Positions 9,886-20,461 of a DNA stretch of 64,000 nt are shown here, piece by piece. The stretch comes from Euphorbia lathyris (taxonomy: Eukaryota; Streptophyta; Magnoliopsida; Malpighiales; Euphorbiaceae): contig NC_088911.1 in assembly GCF_963576675.1 (NCBI RefSeq), positions 74,739,256 through 74,803,255 of the forward strand. The letters run 5' to 3'. The position numbers and the translations under genes were made by a program. The notes under the pieces are model-generated. The model was not told the origin of the DNA. It saw nothing but the letters and a program-made list of their open reading frames with translations, and did not search any database. Every line of letters starts with the position of its first letter. Position 1 is the first letter of the stretch.

Positions 9886-10961
9886 GGAGAGATTAGGATT
9901 GAGTAGAAGTATAGAGGAAGGTACTCTTGTCATACTCAATTGCTGATATTGTAAAAGGTTTGAGGCTCTACCTTTAAAGAGCTCAGTAGAGGATTCGAAA
10001 TCTCGGAAGTGTTCCGGGGACAGGACGTAGGCTTAGAAGAAGCCGAACCTGGATAAATCTGCTGAGTGAAGTATTTCTAAACCTTAACTCCTAATTTATA
10101 TTGCTTGCTTTAAATAATCAAAACTGACCAAGTAAAGAGGTCAAGTTGAGTTGTGCGCGTTGAACGTCTGAGTTCAGGAATAGACTCCAAGTGCTATCTC
10201 CTGACTCAAGCTGAGGAACTGACCTAGTCACCTGTTGACTAAGCCAGTATCTTGCTGTTTACTCAGCGCCGTTGTTCAAATCTTTTTCTTTAGAAAAAGA
10301 AGTCTGCTTAAATTGCGAAAAAGTTTAAATAGTTCCTAACCCCCCCTTGGAACTATACTTGCAACTAAACAAGGGACCAACAGTATTGTGATGGAAGAGA
10401 TACAATAAGAGGGAAAGATTTTCATGTGTTCATATCTTCAAGTTTATATTCTTCACTACTCGAGTAAGTATGCACATATGTGTAATTGTGAAAATAGAAA
10501 CTATAAAGATCAAAGAAATTCTAGTGGATGTGATATGAAATATAGGATAATGCATACAACTTTTTCGATACATGTCCATTAAGAGACTATATATCCCTAA
10601 CAGATGTGTAGTACTAGATTCGATACATGCTAATATAGAGGCTATATATCACCCAACAAGTGTATGTCATTATATCTCTCGATGGTAGGCTGGTCGCAAG
10701 AACTATTTGCAAGTATGAATTAGACAAGATAAGGTATATATTTTGTTATGTGCGAATGAGAGATGTTGAAAATATACTCAGGTCGAATATAATCTTTTCG
10801 TAACTTGAATGGTTCAAATTAATGTTATGTGGGTAATCATGGTTTAACCAAATTGGAGGCTATGAATAGATAGCTACATTCATATAACCCTAATATTGAC
10901 AACATTATGGATGCTCAGTGGTAACACTTCAATGGACTTATTTGTTTGAATCGTGAAGGGC

Positions 10962-11376
10962 AAAGACTTTGAGTACATGAGACTGTGGAAGGAAATCAAG
11001 AAGGTTTACATGCCTATAAATGTCAAGAGCAATCATTAGATACTTGGGGCTCTTAATTTGTTGGAGATGCATCTATACATATATGATAGTCTGATTGCAA
11101 ATGACAATGATGCATCTCTAGGCAACTTCCTATCTAGACACCTCATGGTCCTTTCTAGGGCCATTGCAAGTCGGAATATTGGCCGCACTCAAATGGTGGA
11201 CGAGCCATAACATAGAGTATGGTCCATGATGTTAAACAACAAGCGATAATCTCAAATTGATTGTGGCGTATTCATTTGTGTTTTTGTACAATATTTATCT
11301 GATCAAAGGCATATTACATTTAATGCAAATGATGAATTTTTCTTTTGGTACTATCTTATGCTTAAGGTGTTTCGGG
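10962..11376 (+). pseudogene. Ulp1-like (C48) cysteine protease relic of a DNA transposon
   Basis: One frame read through stops gives the Ulp1 peptidase pattern. It shows LWKEIKKVYMPINV, then His followed by a stop where H-W is expected (TAG 11037-11039), then LYIYDSL with the catalytic Asp region, then the catalytic Cys in DCGVFICVFVQYL, with GANDEFFFW-like sequence after it. The His-Asp-Cys order and spacing fit the family. Further stops are TAA at about 11208 and 11247. Ulp1-type domains are carried by plant Mutator-like (KI-MULE) and CACTA elements. A MuDR N-terminal-like relic lies 600 bp to the right on the other strand, favouring a MULE. It is non-functional in this form. Confidence 0.72.
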
Positions 11377-11460
11377 GGAAAATCTTACTATACTAATTGG
11401 GTTAAAAATGTACATTGTGGTTGTTACTATGGTCATATAGTATCATATAATATATTGAAC

Positions 11461-11566
11461 AAGTTTGAGTATTGTATATTATTCAGGTTTGAGTATTGCA
11501 TATAATTCAGGTTTGAGTATTATATATAATCCATGTTTGAGTATTGTATGTCATTCAGGTTTGTAG
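11461..11566 (+). repeat. 24-bp tandem repeat, about 4.4 copies
   Basis: Successive units start at 11461, 11485, 11509 and 11533, plus a partial unit at 11557. Each has the core GGTTTGAGTATTGTATAT. The units differ by a few bases. The array lies just downstream of the Ulp1 relic. Confidence 0.85.
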
Positions 11567-11991
11567 TTACTTAAACCACTTCACAGTTTTATCTACTACA
11601 AAGGTATTACTTCAACTCGAGCTTAAATTAGTATATTATACCTCGTAGTTTCATCAATTGCGAAGGTATTACTTGAACTACGGAATGAATGTTTTCGCAA
11701 TTTTTCAGTCTATTCTGCAGTTTATTCAACTGCGAAATGATTATGTATATAAAGAATTTGCAATCACTACTACTGTGAAGTGGGTTTTTTTAACTACAAA
11801 GCCAACCTATACTATATACTACAATTGGTAATGACTAAACTTCAAAGATACAATTAAGCACACATAATGAAAGATATAATTAAGCACACATATTGAAAGA
11901 TACAACTCAACACACATATATTAAGTATCGTTGTTTAATATATGAGTTCAAACAATAGCGATGAAAGTTCACATAATGAAAGATTACATCT
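11567..11991. other. Non-coding stretch with degenerate repeated motifs
   Basis: No gene seen. Variants of ACTGCGAA / TTCGCAGTT and ACTACAAAGG / GAAGGTATTACTT recur in both orientations between about 11580 and 11810, then AAAGATACAATTAAGCACACAT repeats about three times around 11850-11920 (the repeated core is shorter than 20 bp). Such short inverted motifs are common in sub-terminal regions of plant DNA transposons. No terminal repeat was fixed. Confidence 0.35.
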
Positions 11992-12611
11992 TCACATCCT
12001 ATCTTCTTCATATACCGTTTCTTCGGGATAAAAAAATGGATTCTCGCTTATATCATTTAAACTAGGGTTGAACATGAGGTTGAAATTTGTGATCTTTTCT
12101 TTGCATGGTCTATGAGTGTTAGCTTCAATGGTGGGATCACAACTTGATTGAACTAACATATTGCTTGCACGTGTAATGTCTTCCGAGAGGTTACTCGTCC
12201 CGACATTCTCCTTCTTTATAACTCGCGGTAGTTGTGCATCTATTGTTCGCGGTTCAAAAGTAGCATATAGTGGGATCACATTACTTGGATTCATTCAGCA
12301 ATACTCTATGAAGCACTCAACATTACTGAATCAACAATAGGTACTACTAAGGTAAGAACTTTGTTTGGACTGTAAGTTGTTTGCATGGCCATACGTAGGT
12401 CAAATGATGTTGAATCAACATGTGCAGAAGTGTAGACTCTCTCTTGTAAAATCTCGAAGTTGGTTTTTATACAAAGTCGAAACAACTTCGATTCACCACC
12501 CACATATGTCATGGATTTTCCATTTGTTTTCCATTGATCATTCCACGTGATCACACACAAAACATGATCGATTGACATACTTCTATTTTTCAGAAACAAA
12601 CACATTGTCAA
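11992..12611 (-). pseudogene. MuDR/MULE N-terminal-like protein relic
   Basis: Two minus-strand pieces, 12306-12611 and 11992-12294, lie in different frames, so a frameshift near 12300 separates them. The first reads VITWNDQW, then YVGGESKLFRLC, FEILQERVY, VDSTSFDLRM and VVPIVD. This is the pattern of the N-terminal (ubiquitin-like) part of plant MULE transposase proteins. The second piece (VIPLYATFEPRT and onward) looks like the linker that follows. No MULE catalytic core or SWIM finger is present, so only the 5' third survives. It faces the Ulp1 relic in convergent orientation. Recognition is by pattern only. Confidence 0.6.
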
Positions 12612-14235
12612 AATAAATTAAAGAAAAACAGTCAAAAGTAGGAAAATTTATAAAATGATCCAATTAGGAGGCTCATTTACACTTTGAGACTTATCTACAT
12701 ATATGCTACCAAACTAAACTCTTCCATTACATACTTAATATATATAAAACAAATAACACAACATACAATCTTTATCTCCAAATCATTTTCAAGTTTTATC
12801 TCCAAATCACTTTTAAGAATTAAAATGGAAAATATTCAAATAAAAAATGCAATTAAAAGAAATACGAAATAAAATAAAATAAAATGTATTATTAAAAATG
12901 AATAGCTCAAATAGAGTTGGAACAAAGTAAATGAAAAGCAAAGGTAGATTCATAAAAATGGAACAAGTTGAATGGATAGTCATGTCATGTTGTTGTTCAA
13001 TTCCAAGGCAATGGCATGCATTTTAACACGAAATGGGAAGAGATTATTAATTAATAAAAGAAGGTTAGGGATTTTGTTGATATTTGAGGAACACCGCGTT
13101 GGTGCCTCTACTCTAACTATAAATACTTACCCTCCACGTGTCCTTCTTCTTTTTGCATGCTTCCTTTAAGGTCACATCACCTACCCCACACGTCTGAACC
13201 TTTCTCATTTGCATTTTCTTTCTTTTCGCCTAATACTCCTATTAACCATCTTTTCAACTTCATTAAATACTTATTTATTATTTTATGTTCAATGGAATAT
13301 ATCTTTCACACTTTCATTGAATAGGAATTATTAGCTATATTCCTCCCATCAAAAAAAAAAAAAAGCTATATTCCAATAATTATTCCTAAAACTAATGTTT
13401 TTCCATTTTCAAAATTACTCATCTATCAAAATTTTCAAATCTCGTATATTTTAACAAATTTCTTATTCATATCAAAGCAGAAAAAAATGTAAAAAAATAA
13501 AAAATATTAAAAACGGTATAAATATGAAAATGGAAAACATGAAAAAAAGTGGAAAATGGTAAATCGAAAAAAACTAAAAGATAAAAAAATCATGTAAACG
13601 AGAAAAACGTGAAAAGTAGAAAATTACGAAAACGTGAAAAACAATAAAAAAAATGTCAAAAATGTAAAATGCAAAAAAGAACAACTAGTGTTGAAGATGT
13701 CTATCTGTAGAAAATGAATGAAAACGACTCATGAAAAAAAAGCACTGATAATTCTATACGGGAGATGATCGAACTTAAGCTAACACTCAAAGACTCATTA
13801 AAGGATGAATGATGTACTCATCATTATCAAGTAATAAATCTAGAAAGTCTAGGTGATATCGGGCTAAATTATATCACGTGACGTCATCACTATCCTCATT
13901 ACAGGCCAGACCCAAAGCATGATAAAGGCCCGATCGCATCCAAGACGACCCTAGCCTCATTTCAACAAGTCGAAAATGGTTGCGGTCTAAGCCCAACAAG
14001 CGGCGGTCCATCACCAATGTCCAAACCTCTAAGCCTTAACACATCAAAGGACCTTCTAGAATCCTACGATATAAAAGGTTCCTCCCAAGATTCGAAATTC
14101 TTGAGGGATACATAATCCTAAACTTGTAAGGATTCCTAAGAAGGTGACAACCTTAAAACCTAATCATGCACTATAAATACACAAGTATAGGCACAAGGTT
14201 TGGTATGTTGACTACTATCTCTAAACTAGTCCATA
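12612..14235. other. AT-rich intergenic stretch, no gene assigned
   Basis: 12612-13740 is AT-rich with A-runs (GTGAAAAA-type low complexity near 13490-13680). A TATAAATA at about 13119-13126 has no convincing ORF after it. 13770-13845 is a short fragment of repeat family A (its AGCTAAC...ATCAAGTAATAAATCT start is shared with 37958). 13855-14215 has an LTR-like look with a TATAAATAC at about 14172, but no partner was found. Confidence 0.5.
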
Positions 14236-14705
14236 CCCAATAGGTTCTTACCGCTGCTAGCCGTATATATTTATTGGAGTTAATTGAACCTGATTAATTT
14301 CAACTTATATATAACATAATGACTTTGAGAGCTGTTATGAGCAGAACTTTAGACATTCCCCCAGTGCGATAAGGAGCCAAGTTGAATACTGACGTTTATC
14401 TTTCCATATTAGATCCAATATAATTCGATCATTTATCAATTATATCCTTCAAACAATTCTTATAACCATGGAACATGTCATGTTACATATAACGAAGAGT
14501 ATGTTATACTTGTCCAGGTGGAATTAACTATGAAAGATAAGTTAAGTGAAATCTCCATTTCTACTCTTAACTCTATCACATTTAAAGGATTTCAGTCAAT
14601 TTACCACAAGCAGCCTGATAGCAAGTCGGCTAGTAGTGTGTGAAATGTGTGTGATGTATAAGTAAGATGTTACATGTGTTCCTTGAAAAGCTCTACTAGA
14701 CTCTA

Positions 14706-16302
14706 CTACTTAGGGGCAAGTGTACCCCGCCGTATCAAGTAATAATCCGGTTAAGACCGGGTATTGAATCCACGGGATTTATAACCACAAGTATTAAACT
14801 ACTCGGTTCTATTCGTTATCTAGGCGGTGAATACTTTAGGTTGGTTTGGGTGACAACTACAAACTACTCCTAAACTATGGTGAGACAGACTTATATAACC
14901 AAAACTCTACAGGTTACGATAAGATATAAATATAATAAGCAAAGACTCTGAACATATACGATTGGTGATTTAGTCTTGCAAAGACGACTATGTGTAGTTC
15001 GGTCGACCCCGTGAAGTACTTAGACTACGTGGTTCCTAGTCAAGGCGTGTCTAATACGGGGGATCAGAAACTAGGGCCCGTAAGTTCCGTGGCTTGTCAA
15101 TTCCTACGGTTTCCGATGTGTTACTTCCGGTAGGGCAGCACCTATATAGTTCCCTAAAGATGACCCGTACAAAGGGCGCCGGTAATCGAACTTCCCTTAC
15201 ACAATAATCAATTACAAATATCAAAACAAGTAGTAAACATCAACACGTATAGAGAAACAGGAATTGCAAATCATATATTATAAATATGGAATGGAAAAAT
15301 GTGAATACAACCAAGCCTAGTACATAGGAAGAGTGCAAGCTAATTAGCAAGTAGAAAGGGAAGAATCGGCCCTTGGAACTAGCTAACCAGACTCAAGGCC
15401 GTCTCTTAGGTCTTGGAGGTGGAACTTCTCGAGCTTGGTGGAAGAGTATGGAACGGAACTTCGACAGAGTGACGGAATAAGTGAACAAGCTCTCAAAGTG
15501 GTAGAGTTTAGTTACACAAAATCTGAATGAGGAAATGAGTGCTAGTCACTCTTATTTATACACATCAAGCTAGGGGGTAGAATCGTAATTACACAAGTTA
15601 CAAGTAAGATTTCACACTATTTTTGCAGGTTTCACAAGGCACGCACCAACGCCCCGCGTCTCTTCCAAATTAGCCCAAACTAGCCTGCTTTGTATATAAT
15701 TATGCCTAATGCCTATAAACCTGACATAGATAGTATTATAGATAGATAAGAACCCGACCACAAAATCGTCTATATTGAATCTGTGTTAATCTGACCTTGC
15801 TAGAGACCACTAGGAGTGTGACTATGTGATTGGGCTACATCTTTAGTCTTAATTGTCAAAAGACCTAATGCTTTGCATGACATAGGGTATATGCCTAATC
15901 AAGCCATCACCCGAATGCATGTGAATAGGTTAGATGAATCTTGATCACATTTTTCTTTCTTGTTAGGACAATTACCATCAATCACTAGTAGAACTTAAAC
16001 CTGAAGTCCTTAAACCCATACTTAGGAATTAACCAATGAATTCCCTATCCTAGGTTGTAACCTGCATAAACCACAATCCACCCTACGACTTGTTCTGTTT
16101 ACTGCTTTCTTTAGATAGTTATTTATTTTATTTGTTTTACAACCCAATTGTTATTCAACTCCGCTAAATAGATAGATTTACCCTTCAGATTAACTAATTA
16201 GGATAATAGTCTTTGTGGTTCGATCTCGTGCTTAGCACAATATTACTTGTTACGATATGATACACTTGTCCTATTAAATGCTATATATTTTACGAGCATC
16301 AA
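14706..16302. mobile_element. Repeat family A, copy 1 (unclassified)
   Basis: It interrupts the minus-strand copia LTR. Its left end (CAAGTGTACC...ATCAAGTAATAATCC, then CCGGTTAAGACCGG at 14747-14760, then GTATTGAATCCACGGG) resembles its right end read on the minus strand (CAAGTGTATC...AACAAGTAATATTG, then GTGCTAAGCAC, then GAGATCGAACCACA). The ends are therefore inverted repeats, each with a small hairpin and a T-arm-like word. A homologous copy lies at 37950-41110 and a fragment at 13770-13845. It has no ORF of note. The class is unknown and the borders are good to about 20 bp. Confidence 0.55.
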
Positions 16303-16574
16303 TATGTCAACCCCTTTAACATATTGACTTGGGTTGATTTTAAGTTTATTGACTTATTATAAAGTATAGTCTCACTTCATGCTTGTATGAACACTTTATG
16401 ATCACTTAAATAAACTTGAGATTTCTTTTATTTGACTTAATTAGTTCTGATAAAAGATTAATGCCTTTATATAGTTTAATTTACTATATCTTATAAAACA
16501 AATGATAATGAACAATTCATTTACAAATAGTTTATATCCCACAACAATTGTCTAGAGGATACTAAACCCCAACA
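16303..16574 (-). repeat. Start of the minus-strand copia LTR
   Basis: On the minus strand it begins TGTTGGGGTTTAGTATCC at 16574, right after a purine tract (16575-16586). It contains the block around AGTGTTCATACAAG...ATGAAGTGAGAC, which also occurs in the LTR sequences at 38599-40419 and 45009-46060. The rest of the LTR lies left of family A copy 1. Confidence 0.7.
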
Positions 16575-18919
16575 TCTCCCATTTGGACTAAAGCCAATTG
16601 TTTCTCAAAATATTCTCATAAGCGTTCGTATGACGATCATAAACCTTTTGGGGTAAGGCATTCTTTAAATGGATCTATAAGATTGTCCCTTGGTGGGCAC
16701 TCTTTGAATTCTCACATCTACTCTTGTTGTTATCTCTCGGAAGAGATAGTAACGACTGAGGTAGTGTTTGGACGTATTATGAGACTACGAGTCCTTAGCA
16801 AGAGCAACAACTCTATTATTAATCTCATTAACAATGCCAGGTACCACGCCTAGTTCATTGATGAACTTCCATTCCAAACTTCCTTTTAGCTACTTCCGAA
16901 GCTACTATATACTCCGATTTCATCTTGGCTCGGCTACGGTTTCCTGCTTGGAACTATTCCAACTAACCGTGCCTCTTTCAGAATAAACTTGTATTTTATG
17001 AAATCATCTTTATTTGTTTGATGACTTGTATATGAAAGTTTCCAACTTTCAAATTATCATCTCTATATACTCGGAACATGTCTATAATCATTTTAAGCAT
17101 TTAAGAATGTTCTTGACAACAATCCAGTGACCATCACTTGGATTGACCTATAATCGACTTTGTCATGCTTAAAGCAAAAGTGATGTTAGGTCTAGTGCAA
17201 AACCCTTTGAGCACTTTGTCAACGTATGTAGTTTGGGAGGGGTCAAGCAGTCTTCTCAATCTATCTCCATAGATCTTAATCCTTAGGATGTAAGCTGCTT
17301 CTCCTAAGTCTATTAGAGAGAATTTATCTGATAACCAAAATTTTCACCGATTGCAGCATAGCTATATTGTTTCCATTAGTAGAATGCAATACTAAGTAAA
17401 CGATCAAACTCCCACTAGTTTACATGTAAAGGCTCATACGAGCTCCCACTAGCTTACACGTATATGCTTACAAGAGCCTTCTCATAAGTCGTAGGTTCAT
17501 CGTCAAACACGTGAACCTCTTCATCATCTCCCACTAGAAATTCAAATATCTTTGGGATTTCATCGGCTCCCACTAGAAAACCAAATATCTTTAGGATTTG
17601 ATGAACTCGACCAGACCTATGAGTTAGTAGTGTCACTAGTGTCTTATCTTGTGAGATAGATTCGTGTTCCACCATCACTTCCGCTATTTTAGCCAATCCT
17701 TCTTCTTAAACTTCTTCAAGTTCAATCACGCTTTCTACTTATGTTTCTAGAAGAAACTCTTTCTCTAGAAATACAGCATGTTTGGATACTATTACTTTCT
17801 GATCATCCGGATGATAGAAGTAATATCCTACTGTTTCTTTCGGACTTCCAATGAAGAAGTATTTATCAGATTTAGGGTCTAACTTAATTTGATGTTATGC
17901 ATTTAACATATGTTGAACACCCCTAAATTTTCATGAAAGAGAAACTGAGTTTCTTTTCCAACGAACAATTCAAATGGAATAGAACTGACAGATTTTGTGG
18001 ATACTCGGTTCAAGATAAATAAGGCGGTTTCTAGGGCGTAGCCTTAGAACATCTTTGGAAGAGAGATCGTGCTCATCATGGATCGTACTATATATAATAG
18101 AGTACAATTTCTCCTTTCAGATACAACATTGTGTTGTGGTGTATACGGAGGAGCCCATTATGAGCGAATCCCATATTCATTTAGATAATTCAAGAAATCA
18201 TTTGAAAGATATTCTCTGCCTCAATCCAATCGAAGTACTTTAATAGACTTTCCTGTTTGTTTTTCTTACTTCATTCTTGAAGCATTTGAACTTTCTCAAA
18301 ACCTTCTGACTTATGCTTAATCAAGCAGATGTATCCATATCCAATATGATCATCTTATGAAGCTAGTGAAGTAACTGAACCTTTCTCTTGCTTGTGTTGA
18401 CATATGACTACATACATCTGAATGTAATAGTCCTAGAGTGTCTAATACACATTCTTATGAATTGTTAAAGAGTGTCTTTGTCATCTTTCTTTTAATCAAG
18501 ACTTACATGTGCCCATTGATTCAAAACCAACCGAGTCTATAAGCCCAACTTGATGCAGCTTAGACATGTGTTTCTTGCTTACATGACCTAGGTGACTTTT
18601 CCACAAGTAAGTTGAATTATCTATCCTTTAGTTCCAAATGTAAAAGCACTATCATGACCCTTCTTCTTGAGAGAGTCTAAGTACTTCTTATAGTTCTTCT
18701 TCCATTTCCCTTTTTTACCATATTAGTGGCATTCCCTTTCGGCTTCTTGCTTTTATTGACTTGGGTTTAATGCATTTGTTCTTCTTAGAATCTTTACAAT
18801 TGGGAAACTTCCCTTTTCTCTCGTGAGATCCCTCAATAACAAGTGCTGACACCACTTTCTTAAGATTTGGGCTCAACTGACTCTGAGTTTATTCATCTAA
18901 CAGTTTGTGATGAACTTAT
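16575..18919 (-). pseudogene. pol: Degenerate copia pol (and gag-pol border), minus strand
   Basis: Minus-strand fragments appear in reversed order from right to left. There is integrase C-terminal sequence near 17820-18060 (SDKYFFIGSPKETVGYYFY and HPDD), then the RSGRV linker near 17454-17696, then RT C-terminal sequence near 17150-17310 (DLGEAAYIL, IKIYGDRLRRLL, TTYVDKVLKGF), then RNase H remains toward 16600. The linker holds a short tandem duplication (KIFGFLVG / KIFEFLVG, 17520-17600). Stops and frameshifts are everywhere. It is an old copy of a different copia lineage from the Sireviruses, and its right part is cut by Sirevirus 2. Confidence 0.75.
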
Positions 18920-20398
18920 TGTTGAAACACCTTTCCACATGATTTTGATTTGACAAAATTATTTAAGTTAATCCCATGATTAAGACAATTAAATTTAAGT
19001 TCTTTGATTTAATTGTACTAATGAGTTTGTTCAATGTTGAGTAAGTTTACTAACGAGAATAGGAACTAAGCGTTCAATAAAAAGAAAGATAAAATGAAGT
19101 CAGCATGAGCAAAGACACACAACAGAAGCTGAGTAGAATGTAACTCAGCCTTTGATAAAAGAAAAGTCTTCTTCAGAATAACGCTTGAAGGCGAAGCCAA
19201 TCGAAGAAGCTGAGTAGAATGTAACTCAGCATAGATAAAGAAATAAATTGAAGGCAAAGCCAATCAAGTCAAGCTGAGTAGTCGTCAGGATAGCGCCAAT
19301 GATCCGTTGACTAAAAGACAAAGTCCGAAACAGGTCTGCAATAATTCAGAAGCCATGAAAATCCGCCTAGAGAACTTTTTGAGACGCATGGATCAACTGG
19401 CATTTGGCAAGAAGACAAAACTGGCGCTAGAAGACGAACCTGGCGGAAGAAGACGAAACTGGCAAGCCTGACGCCTGCTAAAATCAAACGACAGGATTGG
19501 CCTGCAATTCTGGAAGCTGACCAATGAATGACGATAGAAGACCGTTACTCCCAACGGATATGTCGGAATTCAAATGATTTGAAGCTTCAGAATTCACTAT
19601 AAAAGGACAAGTTCATCACTTGGATTCTTACGACACATACAAGCCAATACAGACAGAAAAGCAAATCTTCACAAGAGTGAAAATCCAAAATAGATCCTGT
19701 ATGAAAACAAAGAAAGTTCTTACACCAAATTTCCAATCATTGTGTGAAAGTCTAGAGTGAATTTGTATTCATCTAAAGTGTTCTTCATTTAGAAAGAACA
19801 ACTCTGTATCAATTGTAAAGGTTAGAAGAGTGAAGCTGAGTACTCAGTTTTAGTACTCAGTGGTAGAGAAAATCTAAGTGTTCGGTTATAGCGCTCAGTA
19901 GGATTGAGTAGACGAATAGAGGACGGTACTCTTGCATACTCAATTGCTTTGTAAACGGTTTGTGCTCTACCTTTAAAGAGCTCAGTAGTGGATTGAAAAA
20001 GCCCGGAGGGATTCCAGGGACTGGACGTAGGGTGTGAGGCCGAACCAGGATAAGACTGCTGAGTAATCTCTAACCATTTCTCTTGATATATATGTATGTG
20101 TTGCTTGCCTAAATTACTCAGTATATAATTTGTATAAGCCTACATTGAGTAATCAGAGTGCTGAGTTGGAAGCTGACCTAAAGTGTTTTCTCCCAACTCA
20201 CAATCGGAACAGCTCTAGTCAGTGTCTAATTAAAGTTGTCTCACATTTCACTAAGCCTTGCTGACCTAAAGCTGAGTTAAATTATCAAACATTTAATTAA
20301 GTCAGCATTATTAAGTGAAAAAGTTATATTAGTTCCTAACCCCCCCCCCCCCCCCCCCCGCCTTGGAACTAATCATATTAAGTTACACGGGACCAACA
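18920..20398 (+). repeat. 5' LTR of Sirevirus 2 (1,479 bp)
   Basis: It has TG...CA ends. TATAAAAG is at 19598-19605. Two direct repeats of about 70 bp (from about 19132 and 19206) each begin with GCTGAGTAGAATGTAACTCAG, whose GCTGAGT and ACTCAGC ends can pair. A run of 20 Cs (20340-20359) replaces the 7-C run at the same place in the 3' LTR, which explains nearly all the length difference. Confidence 0.95.
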
Positions 20399-20400
20399 AG

Positions 20401-20412
20401 TGGTATCAGAGC
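20401..20412 (+). other. Primer-binding site, initiator tRNA-Met
   Basis: TGGTATCAGAGC lies two bases after the LTR end, as in Sirevirus 1. Confidence 0.95.
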
Positions 20413-20461
20413 TCAGTAGCTCACTATTCAAGATACAACTATCTTGAGCTGATCCCTGTAA

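Larger units (their letters stand above)
1..10382 (+). mobile_element. Sirevirus 1 (Ty1/copia LTR retrotransposon, 5' end cut by window)
   Basis: Order seen: end of 5' LTR, iMet-type primer site, gag, pol (protease-integrase-RT-RNase H), an extra ORF of 941 codons, repeated GGGGGAG tracts, 3' LTR. An extra ORF downstream of pol and multiple polypurine tracts are known traits of the Sirevirus genus, SIRE1/Maximus group. The first 264 bases equal the last 264 bases of the 3' LTR apart from about six substitutions, so the window opens inside the 5' LTR. The 5' target duplication is outside the window; the 3' copy should be GTATT (10383-10387). gag and pol carry five in-frame stops, so the copy is not autonomous. 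Confidence 0.93.
9048..10382 (+). repeat. 3' LTR of Sirevirus 1 (1,335 bp)
   Basis: It runs from TGTTGAAATACC directly after the PPT to ...GACCAACA, so it has TG...CA ends. The last 264 bp match the window start. It contains a TATA box at 9634-9641 and a 10-bp-stem hairpin at 9858-9885, and ends in a run of Cs (AACCCCCCCTTGG) shared with Sirevirus 2. Confidence 0.95.
14236..18919 (-). mobile_element. Degenerate Ty1/copia element (minus strand), main part
   Basis: Read on the minus strand: PPT-like AAATGGGAGA directly before an LTR that starts TGTTGGGGTTTAG at 16574 and runs left to about 14236, with pol-like sequence to its right. The element continues beyond Sirevirus 2 as gag sequence at 31071-31175. 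The LTR resembles the solo LTR at 38599-40419 in several blocks, for example the TTTATCTTTCCAT...ATAATTCGATC stretch at about 14395-14430 and the one at about 39520-39560. It is disrupted by family A copy 1 and by many stops and frameshifts. Confidence 0.75.

Noticed and set aside
13500..13680. Tandem array of GTGAAAAA-type units
   Set aside because: Irregular A-rich low complexity with no fixed period.
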